Below, one piece after another: positions 32,704-44,600 of a DNA stretch of 64,000 bases. Source of the DNA: Prunus persica (taxonomy: Eukaryota; Streptophyta; Magnoliopsida; Rosales; Rosaceae); NCBI RefSeq assembly GCF_000346465.2, contig NC_034015.1, positions 1,928,463 to 1,992,462 on the forward strand, read 5' to 3'. Position 1 is the stretch's first letter. Each line of letters starts with the position of its first letter. A program made the translations under genes and the position numbers. The notes beneath the pieces are model-generated. The model did no database searches. It worked only from the letters and a program-made list of their open reading frames with translations, and was not told the DNA's origin.

Positions 32704-35391
32704 ATGGAGAAAAACAAGATGGTTCTCAGGGAAGGCCTCGAGTCAGAAGAAAGCGATGCTAGGCAATCTGCCCACGGCAGTACAGGAAGTAGACGTTCCA
32801 GGACTGGCTCCAAAAGGATGAATCAAATACAGGAGTCAGTACTCCGACAAGAAATCACAGTACAAAGGAGCCAGGAAACTCTCAATAACATGACAGCCAT
32901 GATGCAATGGCAGGTTAACAGACAGTTCCGGAAGGATCGAGAATCCGCCATGGCCAGAATTCCAAACCCGGATCCTATACTCCAGCAGTTAGATCTCCCG
33001 TATGGCCCTCCGCCAGGATTAACGTGGCCATACCAGGAAAATCCCCTAGTTGCACAGATGGTTGGAGTGCCAGACCACAGAGAAATTCAGGCTGGTCCGA
33101 GGGAAGGAGCCCTTCCTAATCAAGAACATGAAGCCCCAGCTCAACCAGATAACCTGGCACTGGCTCAGAACCAGCCAGAACCTCAGCCCATTCCACCTCA
33201 TGTGGTCCCATATGATCAACCTTTGGCGCTTCTGCCTGAACCACCGGCAGTATTGCCATATAGACCCAGAAGGATGGACCCTAATCCATTCCCTCCACTT
33301 GCAAGAGGGAGGAGAGGCCGAGGAGGGAACAACCTTTTTGCTAATCATGACAGGAATAGACCGGGGGCAAACTAGAGGAATCATCCAGAAGTCGAAGAGC
33401 AGGAAGAACACAGGGAGGAAGTTCCACCCAGACCACACAGAGCAGAACCCAGGTTTGATTACGTTCAGCCAGAGCAGGGACAAAATTTTCCCCCCGTCAA
33501 TGCTTTGAATGACATAGGAGCATTGCAAAGAATGATCAGAGAAATCATGGAGCCCGAGGCTAGAAGAGGGGAAAGGCCTACTTACAGAAAGCCATACCCA
33601 GCCTATATCGATCAAATACCGTTGTCTCCAGGTTTCAAAGTACCAAACTTCACTCTGTTCAATGGGGAGGACCCCCATGCTTCTTCAGTTGAACACATAG
33701 GCAGGTTCTCCGTCCAATGCATAGCTATTGAGAACAACCCTCTGCTGAAACTAAGGCTTTTCGGCAACTCTCTCTCTGGACAAGCTTTTACTTGGTACAC
33801 CAGCCTGCCAGCTAACTCTGTTCAAACCTGGGAACATATGGAAAATGTCTTCCATGACTACTATTACAGGATTCAGGCAGAAGTCATCATCAGTGATCTA
33901 GCTGCCCTCAAGCAAAGTGAAGATGAACCGGCTCAAGATTTCATAACCAGGTTCAGAAAGCTCAAGATGAAGTGCCGAATCCCTATGGAAGAAAGACACT
34001 TCATCCAGATGGCCCAAGCCGCCCTTAAAATCTCTCTCAGGAAGAGGTTCGACGGGATATTGTTCGGAGATCTGGCAGAACTGGCTGATAAGGCATCCAA
34101 ATATGAGGAGTTACTCAGGGAAGAACAGCAAAGGAGGAACTCCTCCAAAGGTACATACTATAAAACCCCTTCTTCTTCAGTCCACCTGATCGAGGTGGAA
34201 TCACAAGAAGATACAGAAGAATCAGAAGAGAAAGAGGTTTCAGTGGCAGAAATGGCAAAACTAAAACATCCCATTAGTTGCAAAGCCCTCACAAAGCCAC
34301 CTAAAGACCAAAAGCCACCGCCATTCACAGGAGGATTCGTTCCAAACAAGCCAACACAAAACAAGGTTTACTCTTTTGACTTAACCAAGGTTGATGCCTT
34401 GTTCGACGAAATGCTACTGCAGAAGGCAATAGAAACGCCTCACAGAATACCGAAGCCGGAAGAACTCAAGGGCAGACAGTACTGCAGGTGGCACAACTCT
34501 TGGAACCATTCTACCAATAGTTGTGTTGTTTTCAAGGACGTGATACAAGAAGGAATAACGGCAGGAAGGTTGAAATTGGCAGAAAAACCACCATCGGTCA
34601 CAACGGATCCCTTTCCTCAACCTCAAGTCAATATGGTCAACCTAAATTGGCCAGAACAGAGGAAAACCGAGCCAATCACAGATGCTGGTTGCAGCAGAGG
34701 CAGAAGAATCATAAGGGAGACCAGTCAAATACCAAGAGCGACCATCTCGGCTGGGGTAGTGCTCTGCAGTAGGTGCAAATGTGAAACAGAGCTAGAGGTG
34801 GTTCTAGACAGACAAAATCAGCCCACACCTAGTGTCTTTGACAGGATTGGAACCTCATCCCGAGACAAAACAAGGCAGAAGAGCTGTCTTAGGCCCACAC
34901 AATATAGCGAGAGGAGGATGGAGCAACCCAGAAAGGAAATACTAGTCAAGACACCTGGAAACGAAAGACCCTTGGCAACGATCATAGAAGGGAGATGGTA
35001 TTCCGTAGGAAGAAGCGGTAGACCGACTCTGGAGCTGACCAGAACTCAGAAAAGGAGAATCCAGAGGCAATACTGCACATATCTTAAGAGCCAAGATAAT
35101 ACGCAGGTACGTTCACAACCCAGTTCTGCCAGGAAAGGAAAAAATCCTGAAACACTTCCCCAGACAGAACAGAAAGCTTGCCAGTCAAGGGAATTGCTGA
35201 AAACAGAACCGCCAGCCAGGACTCCTATCCATGTAGCCTCGTCGTCCAGCAGCGTCCTGACACCACGCAGACACCAGAGAAATCCGGGTCTACCCAGTTA
35301 CAAGGAGAAGACGACTACACTGAGGAATATGAAGAAGAGCAATTGGACTATGAACCTTCTGCAGATGATCAGAAAGAGCCCCTCGAAGTAG
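32704..35391 (+). pseudogene. Gypsy 1 gag, one amber stop
   Basis: Starts MEKNKMVLREGLESEESDAR, 47 bp after the PBS. The same frame runs to 35391 with only a TAG at 33373-33375. The retrotransposon gag domain is clear after the stop: YIDQIPLSPGFKVPNFTLFN, GEDPHASSVEHIGRF, GQAFTWYTSLPANSVQTWE, MENVFHDYYYR and DLAALKQSEDEPAQDFITRF. A Cys/His segment follows (YCRWHNSWNHSTNSCVVF). Gag forms the nucleocapsid that packages element RNA. The last 40 codons of this frame look less native than the overlapping -1 frame from 35178, which carries acidic repeats (DDYTEEYEEEQLDYE, DDWTEEYGEELMEF). A frameshift near 35240 is therefore likely. Confidence 0.82.
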
Positions 35392-36320
35392 CAGAACAGG
35401 ATGACTGGACGGAAGAATATGGGGAAGAATTAATGGAATTTGGTGAAGAATTGGACCCAGAAACAGAAGCTTTTGGCGCAGAATTAGAAGACCTCCTACA
35501 GGGTGATCTAGGAATTAACATGGTATTCATCCTACCAGGTAAATTCAGGGCTGCCGAAGGACAAGAAAACACTCTGGAAGGAGATGTTTTCTCTCAGGAA
35601 AGCTTTGAATGTAGATTGGCAGAAGCAGAGGAGCCACTAGAACCACAAGCAGACAACCCCAGGACAGGCAGAACAGCCAATAAACCAACTATAGAGCAAC
35701 CTTGTTTCGCCAAGCCAACCAGAGAAATGGCAAATCACCTCAGACCTTTGTTTATAATGGCAAATCTTGGGGGTATTCCTATTTCCAAGATCATGGTAGA
35801 TGGAGGTGCAGCCATTAATCTATTACCCCACAGAATGCTGACCAAGTTGGGCAGGACAGAGAAAGATCTGATTCCAACACGATTGACCGTCACCAACTTC
35901 GCTGGGGGCATCACCAAAATACATGGCATCTTAGATGTGGATGTCATAGTCGGAAGCAAAGAGTTGAAAATAGCATTCTTTGTTATAGACACTACTTCCA
36001 CCACCTACAATGCACTACTTGGCAGGGATTGGATTCACCAGAGCCTTTGTATTCCTTCCACCCTCCACCAGCAGTTAGCACTATGGAATGAAGAAGGCTG
36101 CATGGAGATTATAGAGGCCGATCCACGGCCATTCCTGCCCTCTGCCATGTGCTTTGAAGCAAGGTATTATCATGATGACCTCGGTCCTTTCACTTTCCTT
36201 GGAGTCAATCAGAACGGCCGCCCACATGGTGTCACGGCCCAAAGACTCATTGAAGAAGGTTTAGCCAGTTCTCTAGAGGACTGGAATAGACCTTTTTGTG
36301 CTGAACTTCCAGAACTCTGA
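35178..36320 (+). CDS. Gypsy 1 protease ORF
   Basis: Open frame of 380 codons in the -1 frame relative to gag. It has an acidic linker, then a retropepsin domain: MANLGGIPISKIMVDGGAAI with catalytic VDGGA, INLLPHRMLTKLG, TNFAGGITKIHGILDVDV and ALLGRDWIHQ. The enzyme cleaves the element polyprotein. The ORF ends TGA at 36318-36320, and the pol ORF starts with ATG at 36320, so stop and start overlap as TGATG. No real ATG is needed if it is read by frameshift. Whether the arrangement is functional or a result of decay is open. Confidence 0.75.
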   Translation: MPVKGIAENRTASQDSYPCSLVVQQRPDTTQTPEKSGSTQLQGEDDYTEEYEEEQLDYEPSADDQKEPLEVAEQDDWTEEYGEELMEFGEELDPETEAFGAELEDLLQGDLGINMVFILPGKFRAAEGQENTLEGDVFSQESFECRLAEAEEPLEPQADNPRTGRTANKPTIEQPCFAKPTREMANHLRPLFIMANLGGIPISKIMVDGGAAINLLPHRMLTKLGRTEKDLIPTRLTVTNFAGGITKIHGILDVDVIVGSKELKIAFFVIDTTSTTYNALLGRDWIHQSLCIPSTLHQQLALWNEEGCMEIIEADPRPFLPSAMCFEARYYHDDLGPFTFLGVNQNGRPHGVTAQRLIEEGLASSLEDWNRPFCAELPEL

Positions 36321-38089
36321 TGTTTAGTCCCAATCAACTGGACAAGGATCGAGCTGCAACAATCCGATCCATCACAAAAAGATTGTTGATATACTGGGGA
36401 GAAAGAAGGCTTTTCATACAGAATCCAGCCATCAATATGGCAGAATTCACCCATGAAAGCACAAAAGAACAAGAGGAGGAAATTTTACAGGAGGAAGTAT
36501 TAGATTTTGCACCAACAGCACTGGATGACTCCCTGCCAGAAGTAGAGGATCCTCTACAGGAGATAAACTTAGGGACAGAAGAAGATCCAAGGCCTACTTT
36601 CATCAGCACACTTTTGAAGGAACCACTCAAGACTGAACTCATGGCACTTTTGCAGGAGTTCAGAGATTGTTTTGCCTGGCATTACCACGAAATGCCAGGA
36701 TTGGACAGGCAGTTAGTGGAGCACAAGCTGCCAATTAAAGATGGCTACCTTCCAGTCAAACAGGCCAGAAGAAGAATGTCTATGGACACAGAACTAAAGG
36801 TCAAAGAAGAGATAGAAAGGCTGCTCAAGGCAAGATTCATCAGGCCAGCCGTCTATGCCGATTGGTTAGCAAATATTGTACCTGTTCTCAAAAGAAAAAC
36901 AGGGACAGTTAGAATCTGCGTGGATTACAGAGATCTGAATGAGGCATCTCCTAAAGACGAATATCCTATGCCAATGGCAGACATGCTAGTAGATGGAGCT
37001 ACTCATAACCAGATGCTATCTTTCATGGACGGCAATGCAGCTTATAACCAGATTATGATGGCAGAACAGGACATCCACAAGACAGCCTTTATGTGTCCAG
37101 GACATATAGGTGCTTTCGAATATACTGTAATGCCCTTCGGTTTGAGGAATACAGGGGCCACCTACCAAAGGGCAATGAATTCTATTTTTCATGATATGAT
37201 AGGACATTCCTTGGAAGTATACATAGATGACGTGGTGATTAAATCCCCTGAGGAAGGAAACCACGTAGCAAGCCTAAAAAAGGCATTCCTAAGAATGAGG
37301 CAACACAAACTAAAAATGAACCCCAAAAAATGTGTTTTTGGAGTCCAAGCAGGAAATTTCTTAGGATTCTTGGTCCACCAGAGAGGTATAGAGGTTGACA
37401 GAAATAAAGCAAAATCCATCATAGAAGCTCTACCACCTCGGAACAAGAAGGAACTTCAAAGTCTCTTAGGAAAAATCAATTTTCTAAGGAGATTCATATC
37501 CAATTCTGCAGGAAAAATCCAACCTTTTTCTTCCCTGTTAAGGCTGAAGAAGGAACAGACATTCAAATGGGAAGAACAGCACCAACAGGCTTTCCAGGAA
37601 ATAAAGCATTACCTCTCAAACCCACCAGTTCTGTCCCCGCCAAAAAGAGGCAGACCACTCAAGCTTTATGTATCTGCATCAGAAGTATCCATTGGAAGTC
37701 TTTTAGTTCAAGACAACAAAGAAGGAAAGGAACAAGCAGTCTATTATCTAAGCAGAACATTAACAGAAGTGGAGAGAAGGTATTCCGTAATAGAAAGGCT
37801 CTGCCTGGCCTTGTATTTCACTGCTGTAAAGCTCAGGCACTACATGCTGCCACACACTATCTACATCATTGCCAAGACAGACTTAATCAAATACATGCTA
37901 ACAAGACCAATGCTGAGGGGCAGAATTGGGAAATGGACTTTGGCTTTGACAGAATTCACCTTCAGGTATGTCCCTCAGAAAGCTGTCAAAGGGCAAGCTG
38001 TGGCAGACTTCTTGGCAGATCACCCGGGAGAGGAAATTGAAAACATGGATTCTCTGGACATAGCAAATGCAGGGTTTTACTGGACTTAA
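36320..38089 (+). CDS. Gypsy 1 reverse transcriptase / RNase H ORF (no integrase)
   Basis: A 589-codon uninterrupted frame. RT motifs: KTGTVRICVDYRDLNEASPK, YPMPMADMLVDGATHNQML, SFMDGNAAYNQI, MPFGLRNTGATYQRAMN and the catalytic YIDDVVIKSPEE. The connection follows (FLGFLVHQRGIEVDRNKAK, LLGKINFLRRFISN), then RNase H-like RPLKLYVSASEVSIGSLLVQ, with the first acidic residue replaced by Ser, and ERRYSVIERLCLAL. The frame stops after NAGFYWT. Plant Gypsy pol normally continues with a second RNase H or linker and an integrase for another 500 or more residues. Those are absent, so the element cannot integrate unaided. Confidence 0.88.
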   Translation: MFSPNQLDKDRAATIRSITKRLLIYWGERRLFIQNPAINMAEFTHESTKEQEEEILQEEVLDFAPTALDDSLPEVEDPLQEINLGTEEDPRPTFISTLLKEPLKTELMALLQEFRDCFAWHYHEMPGLDRQLVEHKLPIKDGYLPVKQARRRMSMDTELKVKEEIERLLKARFIRPAVYADWLANIVPVLKRKTGTVRICVDYRDLNEASPKDEYPMPMADMLVDGATHNQMLSFMDGNAAYNQIMMAEQDIHKTAFMCPGHIGAFEYTVMPFGLRNTGATYQRAMNSIFHDMIGHSLEVYIDDVVIKSPEEGNHVASLKKAFLRMRQHKLKMNPKKCVFGVQAGNFLGFLVHQRGIEVDRNKAKSIIEALPPRNKKELQSLLGKINFLRRFISNSAGKIQPFSSLLRLKKEQTFKWEEQHQQAFQEIKHYLSNPPVLSPPKRGRPLKLYVSASEVSIGSLLVQDNKEGKEQAVYYLSRTLTEVERRYSVIERLCLALYFTAVKLRHYMLPHTIYIIAKTDLIKYMLTRPMLRGRIGKWTLALTEFTFRYVPQKAVKGQAVADFLADHPGEEIENMDSLDIANAGFYWT

Positions 38090-38461
38090 ATCGTTTTTTC
38101 TCTCAACCCTCTGGACTCAAATTTTAAGTCCGCAACTTTATTAAATTGTTTAAGAATGGTTTAAGTCTAATTTTTTTTTTGATAACTTTTCTTCATTTAA
38201 TCTTTTTAAATAACTTCATAATTTAATTTTTTGAACAATTTTACCCAAAAAAAATTTGAAATTCCACAAATATAATGTTTTTGGTAGATTAATTGATAAA
38301 TGAGTGGGTATTTATAGAGTTTGGGGTTAGTTTTGGGGTTGGGCAATAATTTTGAATTTTTTTAGATTTGGTCTCTTGGGTTGGAGATGGCTTAAGTTGG
38401 GAGAAAAATTGTGCTATAATTTGAGATTATTTGGGTTTGATCTCATAGGTTGGAGATAGCC
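38090..38461. mobile_element. Harbinger MITE fragment
   Basis: Matches 14401-14760 and 16285-16332 of the MITE at 14.3 kb. It ends GGTTGGAGATAGCC at 38461, followed by TAA. Its left part is removed by Gypsy 1, or it represents the right flank of the interrupted Harbinger at 29974. Confidence 0.65.
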
Positions 38462-39274
38462 TAAGACCATCTCTAACCATGTTGGAGCTAAACTCAAATT
38501 TCGACCCTCCAAAATACAACTATTTATGTATTTTCAGGACTCAAAAAAAATTTCCTCCAATCTTGTAGACTCATAATTTGAGTTCGCAACTTTATTAAAT
38601 TGTTTAAGAATGATTAACCCTTTTTTTTTTCTTGACATTATTTTTTGTTTCAATACTCGTGATTTAATTTTCTAAACATTTTAACCTAAAAAAATTAAAA
38701 TTCCAGAACATAATAGAATTTCACTTAAAAATAAAAACAAGTACAACACCATACGTATGCCCGGAATAATTCAAACCCTTCATTGAACCCATTGTCATAA
38801 TCTTCTTCCATTTTTACTTTTACTTTTACTTTATTGGATTCCTTTATCCTCATTCAATAATGTTCTGAACTTTTGCCCACCTCCACTTGTGTTCTTCAAT
38901 TATTTTCGGAACCCTTTCCAATCCCCTATTGTCTTGTTTCAATCATGTTCTGAACCATTGGTCAACTTTGTCCATCTCACTTTATTGGATTCCCTTATCT
39001 TTCCCTATCTTTTTCTATATTCATTCAATTATTTTCTGAACCATTTCCCATCTTGTCTTGTTTCAATCACGTTCTGAACCATTGCTCATCTTTGGTCATC
39101 TCACTTTATTGGATTCCCTTATCTTTTCCTAGCTTCATTCAATTATTTTCAAACATGTAGGTCATCTCATTCTCTTATCTATTTAAGAAGTGTTATTCTA
39201 CTGAATTGACCACACAATCTCCTTTAATTCTCCTTCTTACAATTAATTAACGTGGGAAGGCTATACAAAATTTC

Positions 39275-39628
39275 TTCAATGATGATTCTAATGATGATGA
39301 CCTTCATCAACAGAGGGTTGCAATGGCTGTTCAACGCCATACATTTTTGCTAGAGCAATATGCTCAACAATCCAAATATGGTGGTTCTATTGCACGCCGT
39401 GAATACAAGAATCGGAAGAGAGAAAAACATCATAAGAGTCTCATGGAGGACTACTTCTGTGAAAGAACACTTTATCCCCCAGTGGACTTTTGCAGGCAGT
39501 TTCGCATGAGAAGAGAGCTTTTCTATCGCATCTTGAATGATGTTGTTGCACATGAGCCATACTTTACCCAGAAGATAGACGCTTGTGGACGACAAAGTCT
39601 ATCCTCTTTTGCCTCATTTCCTTGTTGA
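39275..39628 (+). pseudogene. Harbinger transposase N-terminus
   Basis: The frame from about 39275 (DDSNDDDLHQQRVAMAVQRH; ATG at 39323) reads YGGSIARREYKNRKREKHHK, DYFCERTLYPPVDFCRQFRM, RRELFYRILNDVVAHEPYF and QKIDACGRQSLS. This is the N-terminal helix-rich region of plant HARBI1-type nucleases. The catalytic DDE domain should follow but is missing. At about 39595 the sequence switches to the end of the oppositely oriented accessory gene. About 100 residues remain of a protein usually near 400. Confidence 0.82.
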
Positions 39629-40310
39629 ACCAATTCAGATAAGAACTTACCACTTTGGTTGAGATAACTTTCAACACCTTTCCCTTTCTTTTTTTCATCC
39701 TTTTGTTTATCTTTTCCCAACAGCCTTGGAGTGGGCATGACCACATCATCTTCATCTTCCTCCAAATTGACTGTATTGCCACTATGAGAAGAATCTTTGA
39801 ATGTTTGTGTGGGAAATTCACATAGGTCGTTCTATTTTGGGCAATCTTTTAAGATTTGCCAAGCATGATACAACTTGAAAGGCCTATTCGGAGGTTTATT
39901 ATCATTCAAGAAAAGTGTTTTTGCAGTCATATCCTACCCATGAACTAAAATAAAAATCAAGTTAATAATTGAAAACAATTAAAGTTATAAATTTAAGCAT
40001 TGAAAAAAATGGGTACTCACCACACCTTCAAGATTGGAGCCAGTCACATGCCTTACATTGGCCTTCGTTATACATGACTTCCAAAGAGAACATTGTTGGT
40101 TGATGATCTTGAACCAAGAAGCAATACCTTGTGGTGATCGTACCCGGCTTCGCTCATGCCCGGATCATTTTCCAAAAAAATTTGGTACACACGCACCGAA
40201 ATGAGTCGTTTGATTGATTTGTGCCAATAACCCCATCTTAAGAGACAGAAACCCACCCTCTGCACAATGCCTCATCTTCTTGTGGTTTCCAGTTCACACC
40301 TCTTTGGGGG
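39600..40310 (-). pseudogene. Harbinger SANT/Myb-like accessory ORF, degenerate
   Basis: Minus strand, right to left. An N-terminal part reads EDEALCRGWVSVSEDGVIGT and NQSNDTFWCVCTKFF before frame problems. An intron-like gap follows (about 39945-40020). Next comes DNKPPNRPFKLYHAWQILKD, a stop, and then SGNTVNLEEDEDDVVMPTPR and KDKQKDEKKKGKGVESYLNQ. This is the same class of protein as the ORF at 30405, but from a different Harbinger lineage. Disrupted by stops and frame changes. Confidence 0.7.
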
Positions 40311-41630
40311 TTTTGGGGCCATTCTCAACAAGAATGAATGTAGAATGAAAAATTATAAAAAAGGGAGAAAGGAAAAAAAATTTACTTTTTGGTGGATTAT
40401 TTACCAAATGAATGGCTATTTATAGAGTTTGGAATAAGTTTTGGGGTTGGATCTTACTTAGATTAATTATAAATATTAATTTGACCGTTGGATTTAAATT
40501 TGAGCCGTTGGATGTGAAATTTTACTGTTGAGATTGCCTAAAATGAATCATAATCGTTGATTTTATAGCCGTTGGAATGTATTTTTTTTAAAAAAAACAG
40601 CATAACATATTATTTGAAAAAGTAGCCGTTGGCCATCAATAAAGGAAATGGGAATCTGCTTTTTCCCACTTGTCAGCGGGCCCAGCATGCATTGGCCATC
40701 ACGTGGGCTTCCAGCCCAAAAAAAAAAATTAAAGCAGATTTTGGGCCCACAAAATTATCAGTCCTGGTAAAAATCAGATTGGAATTCCAGTCCAATTTTG
40801 AGATTTCTCAAATTTTCACCCCTTAAAGTACATGGGTTGGAGAAGCTTTTTGGATGCTAAACTCAAAATTTGAGTTTCTACCCCTTGAGTTAGAGATGGT
40901 CTAACAAAAGTAAAATTGTTCTGGTTGAAATAAAATTACCCCATTCACTCCCCAAAAACCAACAATGAAAAAGGTTGAAACAGGACATGTGTCATGAATC
41001 TGATTTCATAGTTTCTAGGCTAGGGCAGCTGCTGCATCTCCATATAAATTTGGGATTTGCATCTCCAAACAATCCATGTCGAGCCATCTCTTCAGATACG
41101 GCGCCGCACAATCAGCTGCTGCCGCACTCTCCAGCGTCTACACCTCACGTGCCCTAACCGACCTGACCCTCCGGTGCCTTTCCGAGTCCTACCCTTCGAC
41201 CTTCGCCACCGACAACCATAGCCGAAGTAGCTCTATGTCTCTGTGACATCGCATTTGATCTCCTAGTCTTCATGGCCAGCTCTCAATGTCGAGCGCGTTC
41301 CCGGCGTGAAATGCCCCTCTAATCTTGAATATGGTTATGATTAAATTTCATTGCTTTAATACAGACGTTTACTGGAAGTTTCTAATCGTAGTACCATAGA
41401 GATCAAAGAGTGGGAATGGAGTTGCTGCTTTGATGCATGCATACATTGCTTAAATTAGCTTATTTATCAGTTAATCTTGTATGCAATTGTATTTTTGATT
41501 CTATCTGTGCTTTTTAATTTTGGAAATTGAATTTGTTGATCAGAGATTGCAGCTGTTTGTATGCTATTGCCTATTTTATTATGATAAAAAGACAAGTTAT
41601 ATTGCTATAACATAACAGAAGTTTATGAGG

Positions 41631-44600
41631 TGTGTTTACACCATAATCAACCGAGCATATCCAACATCAAAACGACTAACACTAAGGCAGACACGCCTTC
41701 TTCCCTGCCGAAGGAAGACAGCCTTCCGAAGTGGCAGACACGCCTTCTTCCTTGTCGAAGGAAGACACCCTTCCGACGCTCTCGACTGCGAAACCTAATC
41801 TCCAAGACATGTGTCACCACCATAGCAACTTGCACAAAGTCCCACATCGAAACTTTGTGCAAAACTCCCATTTTCACTTCCCTATAAATAGGGAACAATA
41901 CCTGAGTAAAAAGGGCAACTATTTTCTCACCTTTACTGTTACTCTGCCAAAATTACCACTTATAGCTGACTTAAGCATCGGAGAGCCAGTGTCCGAAGCT
42001 TGATGACTGCTTCTTCCACTTTGTCTTCTGCAGGTTCTTCTCGTTCCAAAGGTCCTCACCTTCTCCCCAGCTGAAGACTATCCACTTCTCTCTAAGTTGA
42101 CCCTCCCAAAAAGAGCATCAACAGTTTGGCGTCGTCTATGGGAATCGACTTCTGAATCCCATTTCCCTCTACTAGCCCCGTCGGCTCCTTCTCCCATCAA
42201 GCCCCGTCGCCTCTTCTTGACCCCACACTCTGGTATGTCGACAGAGGATAGCCACGATACCCAGAGCCATACCCCCCACGGGGATACCTCCCGAAGAAAA
42301 CCTTTGGCAGAGGTAGAGCGCCACCGCGCCAATGTTGCCAAGATGTCGAAGAAATACGAATATCTTCATACTAAGAATGTTGAGCTGGAGCACGACTGTT
42401 GTACTCTGAAGCGTAACTGGGAGAGGACTCACCATCAGGGGGCCCAACATGACCTTACCCAGGATGTTGAGCACACCTAGCCAAACCAACTAGTGCACTC
42501 TCGTCACAGTGCCCCGGTCCAGTCTAGGTTTGGCAAGGGCAAAGGCCACCTTCATCCGGAGCCAACCAAGTCGCGGCTTCTTTGCATCTCCCTACCGAAG
42601 GACTGGCCCTATGAACCAACGAAGATCTATAGGGATTGCATGGACCGTCTCTCGGACCTTTAGCCAGACCCCCATCCCTATCCCTGTTAATCTCAAAAAC
42701 CCACGGGTGGCACACCTAGGCCCCCCACCGAAGCCTACCCACCAACCCGCTGGAGAAGATGCAGGGGACTCAAATAATTGGGAACCTTATCATCTAGAAG
42801 AATGGGAATCTTATCACACCAAGGAGTTCGAATAGTTGGAAATGTACCCAACCCCTGCCCAACCCCACCCCAGGCTTTCAGCACCCGGCACTTTCCCTCA
42901 TGTCTACCTGACTATAAGGCTTCTCTTCGAGAAGGTCCAGCATCTGGAGAGTGAGCAGCACCGCAGCCACTAGCCCCTCTAGGTGAAGCCACAACCTGGG
43001 CCCTTTATCGAACTTATCCTCAATTACCACTAGTAGAAGGACATTCAGCCACTCCGCATCGCCTTCTACACTGACACGGAGGATCCTCTCACCCATATCT
43101 ACTCTTTTCAGTCTACCCTTGGATGCAAGGGCCTCAATGACGAAGGCATATGCCTCATCTTTCCTTCCACCCTCAGTGGCGCAGCTCTGAATTGGTTCTA
43201 CCGGTTGAACCCCTGCACTATCAACTCTTTCAACAGTCTGAAGCAAACCTTCCTGGACCATTTTATGATCTAGACTGATCGCCTATACTCCACGGATGAC
43301 TTGTACATGCTTCGGCAGGGTAAGGACAAACCTTTTTGAGAGTATGCAACCCGCTTCAGCCACGAGTACTCCCGTTGCCCAGACACTGACGATTGAGCCG
43401 CCTTCGGTGCTTTCAAGAGTGGCCTCTGCGAGTCTAACTTCCGCTACCTGGTCCACAGCAACCCATGGAACACCTACGCCGAACTGATAAAGCAGGGCAC
43501 GGTCCATGCAAAGACTGAGTACTTTAATTCCAAGCGTGGCCCAGCCACCTCAGCATGTAGCACTTTTGGTGATCTTCCATCTGCTTCGATACCCACCCCA
43601 GCCCCACCTCAGCATTCTGCTCCCTCCCCAAATAACCTGAGTACCCAGCACCCCAAAAGAAAAGATAGCTACCAGCATAACTTTAGCAGTAGAAAGCATG
43701 GCAGACATGGCAACCACCACCAATCCAGCCGAAGCAACCCTCCCAGGACAAGTGATCGTGCCCCACTCCCCTTCACACCCAAGCATAGGTTCAAGGCATT
43801 CACCACCCTCAACACCACCTATGAGAATGTCCTAGTGCATGAGGCACCCATCATACCCAAGCCTTTCCCCCAAGATCGACCAATAAGCCTATGCCAAACA
43901 CAGGTTTTCATCAGTTCAGTGGCCATGATACCGAATCTTGCGTTGCCTTGTGCAATGTCATTAAAAGACTTATCCGTGATTGGAAGCTGGACAAATATGT
44001 GCACAACCTCCCACCCCCACCTAACCCTCACCAACGGCAGATGAACATGATCTCCACCATCAGTGGTGATCCTACATTGGCTGGAACCTCCAATAACTCC
44101 ATCAAGCATTATGTCCACTCTTCCTATGCTCACCAGGTCTTCAACACTGAGCAGGGACGCCTGCCAAAGACGCAAAAATCAGGCTGGGCCCCCATTACCT
44201 TCTGCGAGGAAAAGAAAGTGGTGTCATTCTCCCCCATGACGACCCACTCATTATCCGTGTGGACATTTCTAACTTCGACGTTGGGCGTATCCTGTGGACA
44301 CTGGCAGCTTGGTCAGTGTGATGTTTGCTGATGCCTTCAACGATCTCCAAGTCCCTACTCACTTGCTCGACCAAAGCATCACACCTCTTGTGAGCTTCTC
44401 TAGCGATGTTGTTCAGCCTATTAGAAGCATCCACCTTTCTATCTCTATTGGTTTAGCACCCCAGGGAATAATGGTCACCACTCCATTTCTCATTGTTGAT
44501 TCCCCCACAGCTTACAATTGCATCCTCAGACGCCCTGCCTTGGCACAAATGAAGGTTTTCATTTCCACACATATGCTACTGCTGAAGTTCCCTACCCCCC

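Larger units (their letters stand above)
31445..38089 (+). mobile_element. Gypsy retrotransposon 1, 3'-truncated
   Basis: 5' LTR at about 31445-32636 (TG…CA, roughly 1190 bp). PBS-like TTTGGCACGCCCAGTGGGAC at 32638-32657. Then gag, protease, RT and RNase H. It ends abruptly at 38089, just after the RNase H/tether region, next to Harbinger MITE DNA. No integrase, polypurine tract or 3' LTR is present. The LTR start is inferred from where Harbinger coding homology ends. Confidence 0.8.
38465..40901. mobile_element. PIF/Harbinger element, defective, both ORFs partly present
   Basis: Termini GACCATCTCTAACC and GGTTAGAGATGGTC-like (right end GTTAGAGATGGTC), flanked by TAA (38462-38464, 40902-40904). 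The subterminal sequence at both ends resembles the MITEs at 14331 and 38090. Inside, a truncated transposase (+) faces the SANT/Myb accessory ORF (-), joined by a deletion near 39595. Confidence 0.78.

Noticed and set aside
33046..33678. 210-codon minus-strand frame opposite Gypsy gag
   Set aside because: Lies entirely antisense to well-supported gag coding sequence and shows no domain.
35137..35150. A_AAA_AAT heptamer in gag of Gypsy 1 as a -1 frameshift site
   Set aside because: The -1 frame meets a TGA at 35148-35150 immediately after the heptamer, so slippage there could not reach the protease ORF.
42078..42489. Minus-strand frames of 87 and 105 codons over the Gypsy 3 leader and gag
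   Set aside because: Antisense shadows of G/C-rich gag sequence.
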